Notes: a model not told the origin generated them from the sequence alone. A DNA stretch of 64,000 nucleotides from Effrenium voratum (GCA_963377175.1 CAUJNA010001757.1:668268-732267), one strand, 5' to 3'; shown: positions 33,430 through 45,419, counted from the stretch's first letter. Program-made: numbers and translations.

Positions 33430-35680
33430 TGCCTGGTCCGGCAATCTTAGCGCTACCTTGGTTGATGAGACGAAGGATGAAACAATAATTTACTGAGACA
33501 CTCATCACTGAAAACCAAAAACGGTCTCCGACTTAGAATCAGAACAAGCGCCGCCGAAAGGTGTCCACCCGATTGACGAAGGCCGTGTGCCCGCAAACGC
33601 GGTAGCCTCTCAGTGGTCTAGAAGTTGCATGCGCCAGCTTCATGCTGCCCAGCCGTCTTGACAGTCACAGCTGGCTACCGATATCTGGAAAAGCGTGAAG
33701 CTACAAAGCACAGAAATGCAAATTGCGCCCCCGCCTTTTCAGCGTCTGGCTCATTCTTCTCCTTGGTTGAGGGTCAAGACTCAGGCTCAGAATGCTGAGT
33801 CAGCCAAAGGCTTGGCTCCTGACCAGCAACGTGTTCTTTGGCAATTGCTTCTACAGTCTTCAATGCTGTCGCGTCAAAGGAGGGGAACGTCGATGTGTCC
33901 ACATCGCCAACTGAGTTCTCACGCCAGGTGCTTCAACTGACTCAGTTACACAGAACCTTGCACGGGCCCGACTCGTGCCCACCAAGGCCATCGATTGCGG
34001 GCAAACAAAAGGTGGCTCCGTGAAACTTTGAGTTTGGACCTCAGAAGCTGTCTCAAGTTGAAATTCAACTGACGTGGCGACGAGTTGCAATTCTGCTCAA
34101 AGCCAAGCCACGCTCCATGGCAGCACGGCCGCAAGAGTTAATGATGATCGCTGGGGCTTGTTGGCTATCCTGAGCCAAGCCAAGTTCAAAGAAAGGGTTT
34201 ACGCCTGTCAGCAAGGCACTTGTTTCGCACAGCATTCTTTTTAGTCTCGTAGTTGGCAAGGTCGAATGAACTGCTGCTCGGCCAGAAGCGGGTCCGACCA
34301 CATGGGCTAGAACTGCGTCATGCGATGGCTCACGCTGCCTTGCTGAATGGTCGCTTGCAACACGTCTGCACTTCGCAAGAAACTCGGATTCATTCTTTGC
34401 AGGGCCATTCAAGTCCTTCTGGTTGCCTCTTCGGTTGAGTCGACTGACACACTTAGCCAGCAAACTAACTCAAACTTGTTGAGTTGCTGATGGACTGTGA
34501 ATGCACATTCTATACCTGAGCTTTGGGCATTCCTTGCGTTCTTGCACACCCGGCTGGCTTGACGCAATCCTTACACATGAAGCTCATATACCAAAGCTGT
34601 AGATGCATCACCCCACTTCCTGACACCCACGCTAACTGCTGAACCTTGGTTGAACGAGAAAACGTCCCTGGGCTTGACACCCGCTAGCGTTAGTGACTGC
34701 CAAACCCACTTGCGATATTCGCACCCTGCTGTCAGTATCTTCCTTAACCACAAATAGCCCGAGTAAAAATAGCACGCTGGCATTCTTAGGCTTGGTGCCT
34801 CTGCTGCAGATTGCCTCGCTCTAGCTGAGTGCCTGACAGCGCCCCGGGCAAAGAAGGTCAAGGTGGAGGCTGACAGCAAGGGTCCTGGCACGGCATCGCA
34901 GTGACTCAATTGTCAAACTTGACAAGGATCATGAACACTGCGCTGACACTTAGCTGACTGAGGTGGGGCTGAATACAATGTGGAGATCCTGCGCGTGTGG
35001 AGGAGGCGCCATGCATCAGAGATGGGGCAAGCGAAGCAGAGGCAGGAAGGAAATGCGAACATTGGCCTGCGCTGCGCATTCTTCTTGTATCCCAGTGGGC
35101 ACCATTACGTTCTGCAACCTTCAGCTGCAAAATCAAAAGCTCATCGGTACAATTGCGCAACGAATGGCTTTGGCACAAGCTGCGTTGCGAACCCTGGCGC
35201 GCCCTTACTGAAATTAAACAATCATTTACTTGGAGTTGATCATCTCCAGGTGGTTACATCTTCTGTTGCAGCTGAGACCCCAATCCGGCGGACTTCCGCG
35301 GGGAACACTTCCTGATACCCTCAGCCGACCCCATCACGCTTACCGCGCGCGTTCAACCTGAAACTGACCCAGTATCAGTGGCAGTGCTTGCCGCGCTGCC
35401 TCGCTCAAAGGTTTGCCTGCTGTTCTCGATTGAGATGGATATGGTCAGGGCAGGAAAGTATCCGGATAACATGGAGCTGCGGCGATGGTACCTTGGGGAG
35501 AAATTTGCCTGCTCGAGTTGTTGCACGCTCGCTACGCTGGTTGCCGCGCAGCATCCAGACAAAGGTTCTTCGGCGCTGTTTCTTATGAGCATGTGCTGAA
35601 GACTATCCCCCTGGATGAGCGTCTTGCCTTGTGTGCCCAGTGCGCAAACTGAAAGCTTGCCCTCTTCCACTTGAGGAATC
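33430..35680. other. Unassigned stretch
   Basis: About 2.2 kb of normal composition. Frames such as 34909-34571 minus (GCEYRKWVWQSLTLAGVKPR) and 35378-35599 plus look partly protein-like, but no family is recognised and plus and minus frames overlap. No tandem repeats. Confidence 0.3.
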
Positions 35681-35683
35681 GCA

Positions 35684-35960
35684 TCAATTGGCCCAATATT
35701 GATGGGAGTGCTTGTTTTTCTGGTTTTGGGGGGCTGTGGGCAACCAGCTGGAAGTTTGGACCTGAGGCTTCATCTTACTGCCTGCCAGAAGCGTCAGATG
35801 CTTGGCAAGTTTAACACAAACCTTGTGAACTTGATGAAGCCTGCTTTCAAGTACCGATGTCAGCACTGAACGAAGGAAATCCAGCTCACTGAGCAGCTCT
35901 GACACGCACACATACACACCGTCCAGCAGTTCTTCGGCGTGCTGAACTTCAAGACCTCGG
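35684..35960 (-). other. Coding-looking helical segment next to the minisatellite
   Basis: The minus-strand frame outside the repeat reads QHAEELLDGVYVCVSELLSE, then LDFLRSVLTSVLESRLHQVH and ends at 35684. It is amphipathic and of normal complexity. The upstream part of the same frame is minisatellite. It could be an exon fragment that the repeat has invaded; family unknown. Confidence 0.3.
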
Positions 35961-37155
35961 AGCCCAGCTTCACCAGCATTATCCTGCAGGTGCCTGGGGT
36001 GATGCTTTGCATGCTTGGGATGCGGGAGCTGCCTTTTTGGTCTTGGAAAGTCAAGAAAAAAGAGCAGCTTTTGCATCCCCAGCTTCACCAGCATTATCCT
36101 GCAGGTGCCTGGGGTGATGCTTTGCATGCTGGGGATGCGGGAGCTGCCTTTTGGTCTTCGAAAGTCAAGAAAAAAAGGCAGCTTTTGCATCCCCAGCGCT
36201 ACCAGCATTATGCTGCAGGTGCCTGGGGTGATGCTTTGCATGCTGGGGATGCGGGAGCTGCCTTTTTGGTCTTCGAAAGTCAAGGAAAAAGGCAGCTTTT
36301 GCATCCCCAGTCACCAGCATTATCCTGCAGGTGCCTGGGGTGATGCTGCATGCTGGGGATGCGGGGGCTGCCTTTTGGTCTTGGAGACCCGGGAAAAAAG
36401 GCAGCTTTTGCATCCCCAGCTTTACCAGCATCATCCTGCAAGTGCCTGGGGTGATGCTTTGCATGCTGGGGATGCGGGAGCTGCCTTTTTGGTCTTGGAA
36501 AGTCAAGAAAAAAAGGCAGCTTTTGCATCCCCAGCGGGAGCTGCCTTTTTGGTCTTGGAGACCCGGGAATAAAGGCAGCTTTTGCATCCGCAGCTTTACC
36601 AGCATCATCCTGCAAGTGCCTGGGGTGATGCTTTGCATGCTGGGGATGAGGGAGCTGCCTTTTTGGTCTTGGAAAGTCAAGAAAAAAAGGCAGCTTTTGC
36701 ATCCCCAGCTTCACCAGCAATATCCTGCAGGTGCCTGGGGTGATGCTTTGCATGCTGGGGATGCGGGAGCTGCCTTTTTGGTCTTCGAAAGTCAAGAAAA
36801 AAGGCAGCTGTTGCATGCCCAGTCACGAGCGGGAAAAAAGGCAGCTTTTGCATCCCCAGCTTTACCAGCATCATCCTGCAAGTGTGGGGTGATGCTTTGC
36901 ATGCTGGGGATGCGGGAGCTGCCTTCTTGGTCTTGGAAAGTCAAGAAAAAAGGCAGCTGTTGCATCCCCAGTCACCAGCGGGAAAAAAGGCAGCTTTTGC
37001 ATCCCCAGCTTTACCAGCATCATCCTGCAAGTGTGGGGTGATGCTTTGCATGCTGGGGATGCGGGAGCTGCCTTTTTGGTCTTGGAAAGTCAAGAAAAAG
37101 GCAGCTTTTGCATCCCCAGCTTCACCAGCATCATCCTGCAAGTGCCTGGCATGAT
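35960..37155. repeat. ~115-bp minisatellite with an internal inverted repeat
   Basis: About nine to ten units, some truncated (near 36535, 36830 and 36985). Each has GGCAGCTTTTGCATCCCCAG and, about 60 bp later, CTGGGGATGCGGGAGCTGCC, which are imperfect reverse complements. Unit starts at 35968, 36083 and 36197 give periods of 115 and 114 bp. Each unit can therefore form a long hairpin, and neighbouring units can pair with each other. Long frames on both strands are translation of the repeat. Confidence 0.9.
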
Positions 37156-37159
37156 GTTA

Positions 37160-38175
37160 CGTCTGCGCGGGACGCAGAACCTGCCTTCTTTGTCTTCGAA
37201 AGTTGCTCTCAACCTCCAACCTGAGCCTTGGACTTTTCACCCCTGAGATCTTATCATCTTATATTGCAGACCATCCCATTGTTTCTCTTTCTTGCTTACG
37301 GCTTTCGTTGCCTATCTTATCTGGTACACTTGTTTTTATGTTGGGTGATCTTCATTCTGGTACACTTTTCTGAGATCCAATATTTCGAGGAGACCCAGTC
37401 CATCTTTATTACACCTTCGAGTTACTTCTGTCTTCTTCTTTCTTCTCTTTTTTCGATTTTGTGAAAACACAAACAAGCTACCTCGCGAAATTAAGGGTCC
37501 GCCTCGCACCTCGTAGCACGCCTTCTCACGGGAAAAAGCATCATTCAGCATCCTCATCCTCATCATCCTCATGATCATCATCAGCATGGTGACCGTCGTC
37601 ATCATGAAAAAATCAAAAGTGACGTTACGCCCGCTTGCGATGCAAGGGATGCCACGATTACCATAGCAATCCATTGGGGGTCGGCGGCATCAGGCGTCAG
37701 CCTGCTAAATCCGGCTACGCCTCCTGGGGTAGCATGTCGCCGCTAGGCAATTAGCCTGCTAGCTTTAGCTATAGGGGCTGCACCCTGGTGCTGCCGACCC
37801 TCGCCGCTTGGTCGTGATGCGCTGCCTAAATCCGGCACCTCTGCATCACCAGCTCGGGCTTGCGGTTTTCCTCGCCTGTGGGAAACCCTTGCAAAACATC
37901 GCGTGCATGCAGGGTTTAGGCCGTGTGGCTGACATCATCAGGGTCTGGGGTTGGGCCTGGGTGATGCTTCAGCGGGCTTGGTCTGCATCATCAAGACTTC
38001 CTTCCAAAAAGCCTCAACCCATGAAGCACTGCTTTTTAGAAGGTATCGGAGGGATATAAGCGAGGCTCATTTTCGCGCATTTTGGCGCCAAGCGCTGCCG
38101 GGCATGCCGGCGATGCTGGGCCCTCGCTCTACAAAACGCTGTAAATACCGTCAAAGACTGCTTCGCTGAGCGGTT
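37160..38175. other. Unassigned stretch
   Basis: A short (CATCATCCT)-like tract lies at 37550-37605. The region 37680-37800 has several CTGCTAAATCCGGCTACGCC / GCTAGGCAATTAGCCTGCTAGC small inverted words. No gene recognised. Confidence 0.3.
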
Positions 38176-38179
38176 TGTT

Positions 38180-38430
38180 GTTCTTCTGTCCGTTTTGCTG
38201 TTGCTGTGGCTGGCTCGCGTGCTGCACGGTCCTTGCTTTTTTCCCATTGGTTTTCGGGCCTTCTGGCGCGCGCGCGCACGACCCCAGCCACAAAACGCTG
38301 TTATTTACGGTGCTTTGTTGCATTTGCGTTTCCGGGCTGGCTTGCGGGCTGCTCTTTCTGAGCTTCTTTTTCTGGAGCCTCTGGCGCGCGCGCTTGCGAC
38401 CCCATGTCAGCCTTCCGGGTTGGGGCCCGG
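38180..38430. repeat. Tandem partial duplication with GGCGCGCGCG
   Basis: Two ~120-bp related segments, each with CTTCTGGCGCGCGCGC or CCTCTGGCGCGCGCGC followed by GACCCCA, and each preceded by AAAACGCTGT(A/T)A-type sequence. Confidence 0.6.
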
Positions 38431-38434
38431 CTGG

Positions 38435-39180
38435 GGCCCAAAAAGCTGGCATCCCCTGCATCATCTGGGGTTGGGGTGGGCAACATGCATAACCTAACCA
38501 ACCATAGCACAGAATATGTTTCTCATACAAAAAACATGACATGACATGGCATAACTTCAAAGAGGCGTAGCCGGCTAGAGGGCCGCAGGCCCAGAAAATG
38601 TCGTGCCGAAAGACAGCTCTGCTGCGGGGATTAAGCGGCGCTTCTTTGTGCCTTGGCATCACACGAAGGACAACAGCGAGGGTTTAAGTCCACCGCTCGG
38701 AATTTTTAACCATCGGCAAAAGGTGTGATGGCCACCGGGCACTGTACCTGTCTGGCGATACCCTCTCAACAAAGAGCTTGCAGGAGACCACTTGCCCAGC
38801 GTTTCTAGCACAGAACATTGTACTGGAGTGGACATGTGAAACCTGGAATTCGCAACCACTCCAAGATCACATGGCTTTAAGAAGGCCGCCCGCCTGACAA
38901 GCAAAACCGACAGAGTCTTGCTGTGAGACAATGTAAAGGCTTGCCCTCGTGTCTGCCCGTACGATGAGAAGAGTAAAGATCAAACATGGAGGGCGGGGTG
39001 GTGGGCGATTTTTTAGACGGCGTGTCAAAATTAGTTGACACACCTGTATTTAGGGCAGCCGTTGGGTACCTCAAAGCGACTAGGTAGCGTGAGCACGCTA
39101 GCTGAGGTTGAGGCCGTCAAGGAGCTCCGCGATGAGGAGCTCAAGGAGCTGAAGAAAACGCACAAGGAAACTGCTGACAT
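38435..39180. other. Unassigned stretch next to third copia remnant
   Basis: Contains four copies of CATGA (ACATGACATGACATGGC, near 38535) and otherwise no repeats. The plus frame at 39085-39200 (Glu/Lys-rich, ELRDEELKELKKTHKETA) is helix-like but unassigned. By position it could cover the lost RNase H of the third element. Confidence 0.3.
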
Positions 39181-39181
39181 A

Positions 39182-39562
39182 TTAGGCAAAGACAAGGTCA
39201 TAGCTCATGCCATTGCCAAAGTAGATGCCCTCGTGGATTGTTCCGTTGACGTAGCGGTAGGCCTGGTCTGCAACCTTCTTCACCCATCAGGGGGGTTTGG
39301 AGACCTGCGCCGCCATCCGAGCCACTACCTTGTCCTGCTCTTCCTCTCTGCAATGTCCTTTGCATAGGCCTCCTGTGTCATCACGATGCCGTCCTCTCTC
39401 TTCCTCACCCCAACTCCATCCACAGAAGCACCGGCTCCTCACCAAACCGCTGCAGAGAGGATGTTTCTCTTCTGTCATGCCATCCTCCGCCAGCGTCAAC
39501 AAATCATCAACGTAGACCACAATCATGCCTTCCACGTGCCGGTGATGTCCCTCAACAGCCAC
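39182..39562 (-). pseudogene. Copia reverse transcriptase, palm fragment with intact YVDD
   Basis: The minus strand shows EGMIVVYVDDLLTLAEDG, with the catalytic YVDD at 39514-39503. After a slip it reads DGIVMTQEAYAKDIAER (39393-39325, then TAG), then VKKVADQAYRYVNGTIHEGI and YFGNGMSYDLVF (39283-39182, then TAA). These are successive blocks of copia RT in correct order: metal-binding motif, the following GIxxTQxxY block, and the RYxxGT(x)xxGIxF block before RNase H. At least two slips and two stops show it is dead although the catalytic residues survive. Confidence 0.8.
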
Positions 39563-39599
39563 ATCTGTAGATCCTCCCGTGGATGTTGATTCTCCACAT

Positions 39600-40120
39600 T
39601 CTCATTCTCCAATCACGCAGCTTCTCATCCAGGGCCTCATCGCTATCATCAGCCGCCCCCACTCCTGCTTCGCCGCCCATCCAAGCCGCTCACCTTCCAC
39701 CAAGACGGCGGCGTTCCACTCCGCGGCATCCACACCATGCCACAAAGAGCGCCATGCCAGCGAACACACACCTGTGGCTCGTGCCGTCCGTGGTGACCTT
39801 CTCGGCCGTCGGCACAACGTTGGGAGGAGTGTCCATTAGCCGCTTTTTGATCACACCTTCCGGAGGCGCCAGGCGCAGCACCACAGCTTCTCTTTGAGGC
39901 GCCCCAGTCTCCTCGCAGTCTCCCTGCGATGTGCCGGGTTGTCCCCTTGCAATGAATCCTTCACCAAGCTCCCCCAGATCGCATCCACGCTGTCCCCCAT
40001 GATGATCCCCTTAATCATCTCCATCACTTCGCACTCGTTTGGCCCTGATTGTTTTCCTTTGTTCATCATTTCTCGCGGATTCATGATTTTTTTCTTTCTG
40101 CGCAACTGTGAAGCAATGCG
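39600..40120 (-). pseudogene. Probable upstream RT / linker remnant of third element
   Basis: Minus-strand frames (39884-39690, with VLRLAPPEGVIKKRLMDTPP; 39817-39602; 40177-39851, with EVMEMIKGIIMGDSVDAIWG) lead into the YVDD segment. They look protein-like and consistent with a decayed Pol, but no conserved motif pins them. Confidence 0.35.
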
Positions 40121-40129
40121 CCAAAACGA

Positions 40130-40396
40130 TAAAAATATTACGAGATCCTTGCGAACTGATGAAAAATCATGAAACAATGATGAACAACGATGAAAGTTGA
40201 TGAAAAATAATGATTTGCAACTTTGCCCGGATTTTCTGAGTCTTCAGAATTTCCCAAGGAAGAGAGAGAGGGATGAGAGAAAGAGATGAGAGAGAGAGAG
40301 AGACACACAGGCAGAGACAGAGACAGAGACAGAGGCAGGGACAGGGACAGAGACAGAGAGAGAGAGAGAGGAAAGAGAGAGAGAGAGAGAGAGACG

Positions 40397-40460
<64 letters not shown>

Positions 40461-41660
40461 CAGAGAGAGAGAGAGACAAAGACAGAGACAGAGACAGAGA
40501 CAGAGAGAAGAGAAGAGAAAAGAATAGAAGAGAAGAGATGCAACTTTGCCCGCAACATCATCTTGGGCTTCATTTTCATAATTTGTCCATCATTTTTCAT
40601 CAGTTCGCACGGATACCTGCAAGATAGTAGCATTGGAAGAAAGGCTACATTTTCAACAGAAAGCAAAAAAGCAACCAACAGAGCTTTCTGCAGAAAAACG
40701 AACAAATGACGAGAACCTTTATAGCAATCCTGCCTCCCCCAAGAGGATACGCGGGGCGCGAGTCGCGAGGTGGACGGTATTGAATCTGCTGCACGGCTCC
40801 GCGGCAAATGAAAAAAAATGAAGCAATGATGAAAATATGAAAATGATGATTTGCTAGCATTTTCCTGAGTTTTCAGAATTTCGCAAGGAACTGCAGCTTT
40901 GCCCGGAATACCATCATGTGTTGCATCATTGTTCATCATTTGTTCTTCATTTTCCAGGAGTTCGCACGGATACCAGTAAAAATGTATAGTAGCGTTGCAA
41001 AAAGTGCAGCACAACCTACACATCGCGGAAAACTCCGATGTTTGCTGAAAACGATGAACAAATGACGAGAACCCTTGCGTAAAAAGCAATGATGATTTGC
41101 CAGCATTTTCCTGAGTTTTCAGCATTTCCTAAGAATTTGCAACTTTACCCGGAAAATCATGATATGCTTCATCTGTTTCATCAGTTGTCCACCATGTTCC
41201 AGGAGTTCGCACGGATACCTGCAAAAAAGTAAAGTAGCGTTGCAACAAAGGCTACAACGCAACCTACACATCAAACAAAACTACGCTTTTGTTTTTTGGC
41301 AGAAGTGCGATGAACAAATGGCGCGAACCCTTGCGACATGATGAAAAGTTATGAAAATGATGATTTGCTAGCATTTTCTTGGCTTTCCAGATTTCGCAAC
41401 TTTGCCCGGAAAATCATCATTTGTTTCGTTTTCGTCGCTTGTCATCGCCCGCCCATCATCCCCCAACAGTTTGCACGGATACCTGCAATATAGTAGCATG
41501 GGAAAAAGGCTACATGTTGAGCAGAAACCAAGAAAGCGCAACCAACAACGCTTTTTGCAGAAAAAACGAAGAACAACTGACGAGAACCCATGCGAAATGA
41601 TGAACGAATGATCACCAGATGCTGAAAAATGACAAGCAACATGATCTCCCGAATTTTTGA
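40130..41660. repeat. ~250-bp satellite (GCAACTTTGCCCGGA ... GTTCGCACGGATACC)
   Basis: Five unit starts with GCAACTTTGCCCGG or variants lie near 40217, 40539, 40893, 41138 and 41396. Each later unit has AGTTCGCACGGATACC(TGC), GCTACA, GCAACC and ACAAATGACGAGAACC in order. The larger first spacings are due to the GA microsatellite and other insertions. Confidence 0.85.
40261..40530. repeat. GA microsatellite
   Basis: (GA)n with GACA and GAAA interruptions inside the ~250-bp satellite. Arg-Glu frames on plus and Leu-Ser frames on minus are artefacts. Confidence 0.95.
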
Positions 41661-41703
41661 AAAGTGGATAACTAATGTTTTCACTGGGGTCAGTGTGTGG
41701 CTG

Positions 41704-42051
41704 TCAAGTTCTCATAGCAGTGTCCAGTGACGCGAGGCGTGCTGCAGCTCCAATCACAGCGATCTCCGCGCCGAAGTCGCCGCCTGCGACACCGCCGTCG
41801 CCGCACATCAGTCCTGAGGCCTGCTGGTGGAGCTTTTCTTCGAACCAATGCCCCGTGCTCGCCAACTCTTCTCCCTCGTTGAGCTTCAACTTATCCAAGT
41901 CGCACTTCACCTCCTGCAAGCCCCGGATCAACCTATCAAACTTGACATTGAGACACCTCACGGTCTGCTCCGGCTTTTCCCTGCGCGTGCGGAACAGCTC
42001 GTTCATCATCTGCGAGATCTTCGCGGCTTCGATGACCATGCGCCGCCACAA
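41704..42051 (-). pseudogene. Copia gag fragment
   Basis: The minus-strand frame reads NELFRTRREKPEQTVRCLNV, then KFDRLIRGLQEVKCDLDKLK, then ELASTGHWFEEKLHQQA. The R(R/K)KPxxT and EFDRLxxxLxEV pattern is that of copia gag (UBN2-type) helices. It then runs into Ala/Gly-rich sequence and stops at 41704, without a zinc knuckle. Confidence 0.6.
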
Positions 42052-42059
42052 AGTAGCTC

Positions 42060-43530
42060 ACCCCGTTGTGGCCGAAGCCCGCCCCGACAAAGCGTTGCAC
42101 AGGTCAAGCGCTTGCTGCGCCAGCATCCTCGTGGATGTGGGCGCAGACCTGGCCGAGCAACCCAGATCCCGCTCGGCCCGTTCCCCGCCTCTGCTCCCAC
42201 TGCTTTCCTCGGCTCACAGGAAAACGCCCTGAATCCAAATGGGACCCAACCAGTGTGACCACCAGGAAGCAGTTCTCCATGCCTCACGCCCATCATCCCA
42301 ATCTTCAGACTTGGTGGGGTCGTCTTGCGCGCAGTACTGAGTGCCACGAGCTCGTGCTCTTGCCATTGGTCACCCAGACCTAACAGCCTGCGGCGCCAGC
42401 CCACAAAAACAAAGCTCCGAACCTGTAGCCGGTGACAACCTGCAGCACCTGAATCACAAAGACGGACTGAATGTTGACAAAGCCCCGCTACCAATGTTGA
42501 AGCCAGGTTAAAGTGCCCATGCGCAGCAGTGAGCTACGATTGCTTTCCACACCAAGGCCGAAACTACGCTTGAACCTGAATGTGCCGGCCAATGGATTCA
42601 ATGCCATGTCGCTTGCATTCCGTTCTTACTGAAGCCCATTGAGCTCCCAATTGAGCTTGTGTACAATAAACCACGGAATTTCATAGGTTTCAAAGACCCT
42701 CCCAACGCTAACCCACTCTCCAAAATTATCAAGAACATCGTGATGAAACTTGGCCCCAAGACATGGCGGTGTCAGGCCAGTAGATCCCTGGCACTGCCAC
42801 ACAAGGCTGTCTCTTTGTCAAAGCCCAGGAACAAACAGGCCACATATCGGTTGAGGATGTTTGTCGTCTCAAACAAAGACACTGGCTGAACCAAAGAGCA
42901 AGCAAAGGCCAGGCCGGGGCTTGCAAAACAACGCTGCACTTTTTCAAAGGCGTGCAGTGAATGCCTCTCAAAAACCGCGGGTCTTGACACAGCACAATCG
43001 CAAACGTCCCGCCAAGCATCAAGGAGAAATCCAGCTTGCCCATGTCCAGGAGTGTTTTCGGGGACAGATCTTCTCCGGCCATGGAGATGAAGTTCTTGCA
43101 GCCCCAATCCACTCGCCGTGTAGAGATCTCAGTCCTCTAGCTCTATCTGTCACAGGCTCGAACCCTCTGACTCTGACTACACTGTCCAGTGCCATATTTG
43201 CTTCGGATCAGGCTTGTCTCAAACTTGGGGGTCAACAAATCCCCTCGTTTTCCCGGCTGCTTGTTTTTCAAGCAGCAAGCATACCCCCCTCAAAACCCTA
43301 GCCCAACCAAAACCCAAACACGTAGAAGTCTGGCAGGCGCCGCGAAGTCAGAGACCCCAAGTCCAAGCCACAGCACATGTGGCGAAAGCAATGGCTGCTT
43401 CTTCGCATTTTCTCGACTTGCGCGCGAGAATAAGTCTTCGGCTTCCTTTTCACTTTCAGTCGTAGTTAAAACACAGCTAGACTCGAGAGTCATCAAAGAG
43501 CCTTTCATGATAGGGGGCTGCCATATGTGT
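42060..43530. other. Unassigned stretch
   Basis: The frame 43112-42729 minus (GKLDFSLMLGGTFAIVLCQD) has a hydrophobic segment and normal composition but no recognised family. Frames at 42494-42006 minus overlap plus-strand frames. No tandem repeats. Confidence 0.3.
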
Positions 43531-43535
43531 AAGGC

Positions 43536-43835
43536 GGGGCGCGTGTACGGCGCGCGACGCGTACATTTGGTGCGCAGGGCGCGTGCGGTGCGCGAGCGGT
43601 GCGCGTACGGCGCGCGTGCGGCGAGCGTACGGCGTGCGCAGTGTGCGCGCGGCGGGCGTGCGGCGCGCGTGCTGGGCGCGTGTGGCGCACGTGCAGCGCG
43701 CGCTTTTCATGTACAACATGGCTCGGCGCACGGTCTGAGCAATGTGTGTGCGACATTTGGGCAGCGCACGTGCGACGCGCGCGTGACGCCTCAAGCGCAG
43801 TGCGTGTTTGCGCCGGCGCGCAGTGCGCTGGTTGT
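43536..43835. repeat. GCGCGTGCGGCGCGCG alternating GC tract
   Basis: Degenerate (GCGTGCGGC)n with alternating purine-pyrimidine sequence of a Z-DNA-prone type. It yields Arg/Ala/Cys-rich frames on both strands. Similar tracts lie near 49.02-49.38 and 51.70-51.86 kb. Confidence 0.65.
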
Positions 43836-43849
43836 GGGCCACTTCGGTC

Positions 43850-44385
43850 TAACACACTCAGACTTTGCGGCAGAAGTGTGTGTGTGCCGAGATGTGTTGT
43901 TATTTTTCCAAAACCTGTGTTGTCTTTCCCAAATAGTATGCGGTTTTTGAAATCGGTTGCGCGTTTTCATGCGCAGCTGCGCGCGCAACCACTCGTGCGC
44001 ACATTGCAAACTGCACGTGTTGCATGAGTGCATGAACTGAAGGTTGAACACATATCGCGATTGATTGACATATGCCATTTGGCGCGTGTCTCTGCTCACG
44101 CGCTCGTCGGCTGCCGTCATGCCCAGCGAAAAGCAAGCAGAGCTTGCGCACCACAAGACCGGGCCAACCAAATCTCATCCCTTTTTCAGCCAAGCCGAAA
44201 CTGCGGTACAGCGGGCTGGCGCGCGTGCCCAGCTTCCCAGCGGCGCCGCCGCTTTTCTCCGCGCCTTTTTGTGACGCTTGTGTGTTTCAGCTGGCTCAAA
44301 TATATGTATATATACATATATAATCCCATTTTTACTTGTTCGGTCGGATTTTGCTGCAGAAGCCCCGCCGAAAACAGTAGCGTGT
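43850..44385. other. No identifiable feature
   Basis: Non-repetitive apart from an ATATATGTATATATACATATAT palindromic AT tract near 44299-44322. Confidence 0.4.
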
Positions 44386-44387
44386 CG

Positions 44388-44540
44388 TGACGTGCCGTGA
44401 TATGCCGCGATGTGCCGCGGCGTTTGCCCGGAGCGTTGTTTTTGGACGTGCCGCGGCCAAGTTGCTTGAGAACATGTAAAGGCGCATTATTTGTTGGGGT
44501 CCCCGTGGAACGTGCCGCGACGTGCCGCGTGCTTCCTGCA
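44388..44540. repeat. ~10-bp CGTGCCGCGA short repeat
   Basis: Seven or more copies of (A/C)GTGCCG(C/T)GA in two groups (44388-44425 and 44450-44535). Confidence 0.7.
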
Positions 44541-44894
44541 GAGCAGCCCATGTGCAGAAAAATCCTGAGACTAGAAAATTGCAAGCGGAGTCAAAAACAA
44601 AAATCCTGGCCAGAAGAAAACTGTCGCAGCCGCAAGGGGGAAGGTGGAAGGCAAAATGAACTACTTCGCAGAACAAGGCTTCGTGCAGCATGTGCTGCCT
44701 GGAAGGCCTCGTGGAACCAGTAAGCCTTCACGTGAGCTTTGTGTCTTTGGGCAGCCAGTTTTCCCCAGGCCAGTCTTTTTGGGCAGCTGCTTCTGCTGAA
44801 CCCGACTGCGCGCCAAGTTTCATGGTAAGCATACCTGCAGTGGGCTGCTGCAGCTAGAAGCTGGCTCTGCAGACTCGTCTACTGGCGCGGGTTT

Positions 44895-45415
44895 GCGCGA
44901 CGAGCATTTCAGCGGCAGGATTTTTTCATTGGAGCCTTGCCTTCACTTCACAGCCATCACTACAAAAAATGGAACCTTCGGGCTTTACGGCGAGCATTTC
45001 AGCAGCAGGATTTTTTCCCGAGCCTTCGTTCACTTCACAGCCATGTCTGTAGAACGGAACACGCAGGTTTCCACGGCGAGCATTTCAGCAGCAGTAGTCT
45101 TTTCATGGGAGCCTTCACTTCAGATGTGATGTCTGTAGAATGGCACGCAGGGGCTTCCACGGTAGGCGTTTCAGCAGCAGGAATTTGTCATGCGAGCCTT
45201 CGCTTCACAGCCGTGTCTGCGTAGAATGAAAAATTCAGCAGCGGTTTTTTCATGGGAGTCTCAGGCGTTTCCACGGCGACCATTTCAGCAGCAGGATTTT
45301 TCATGACAGCCTTCACTTCACATGTGATGTCTATATTAGATACTGGAACGAAGGGTTTCCACGCCGAGAATTTCAGCAGCAAGATTTTTCCTGGGAGCCT
45401 TCACCTCACGCGCAA
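44895..45415. repeat. ~87-bp tandem repeat (GAGCATTTCAGCAGCAGGATTTTT)
   Basis: Six to seven units with starts near 44902, 44991, 45078, 45165, 45278 and 45365. Each has CATTTCAGCAGCAGGA, GAGCCTTC(A/G)CTTCACA and a TTTCCACGGCG end; one unit is truncated near 45232. Confidence 0.85.
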
Positions 45416-45419
45416 ACAG

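Larger units (their letters stand above)
39182..42051 (-). mobile_element. Third copia-like element: gag and RT remnants split by a satellite
   Basis: Gag-like coding (42.05-41.70 kb) and reverse-transcriptase coding (39.56-39.18 kb) lie on the same strand in the right order. They are only about 2.1 kb apart and protease and integrase are absent. A ~250-bp tandem repeat fills most of the gap. No LTRs were recognised. Confidence 0.6.

Noticed and set aside
35684..37041. Several 170-240 codon frames on both strands at 36-37 kb
   Set aside because: They read through the hairpin minisatellite; only the non-repeat end at 35.68-35.96 kb is kept as a weak candidate.
39035..39367. 110-codon plus-strand frame with a Glu/Lys-rich helix as a gene
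   Set aside because: Its second half is antisense to the clear copia RT block at 39182-39283.
43189..43950. 253-codon plus-strand frame rich in Arg/Ala/Cys
   Set aside because: Its length is due to the GCGCGTGCGG tract, which is open on both strands.
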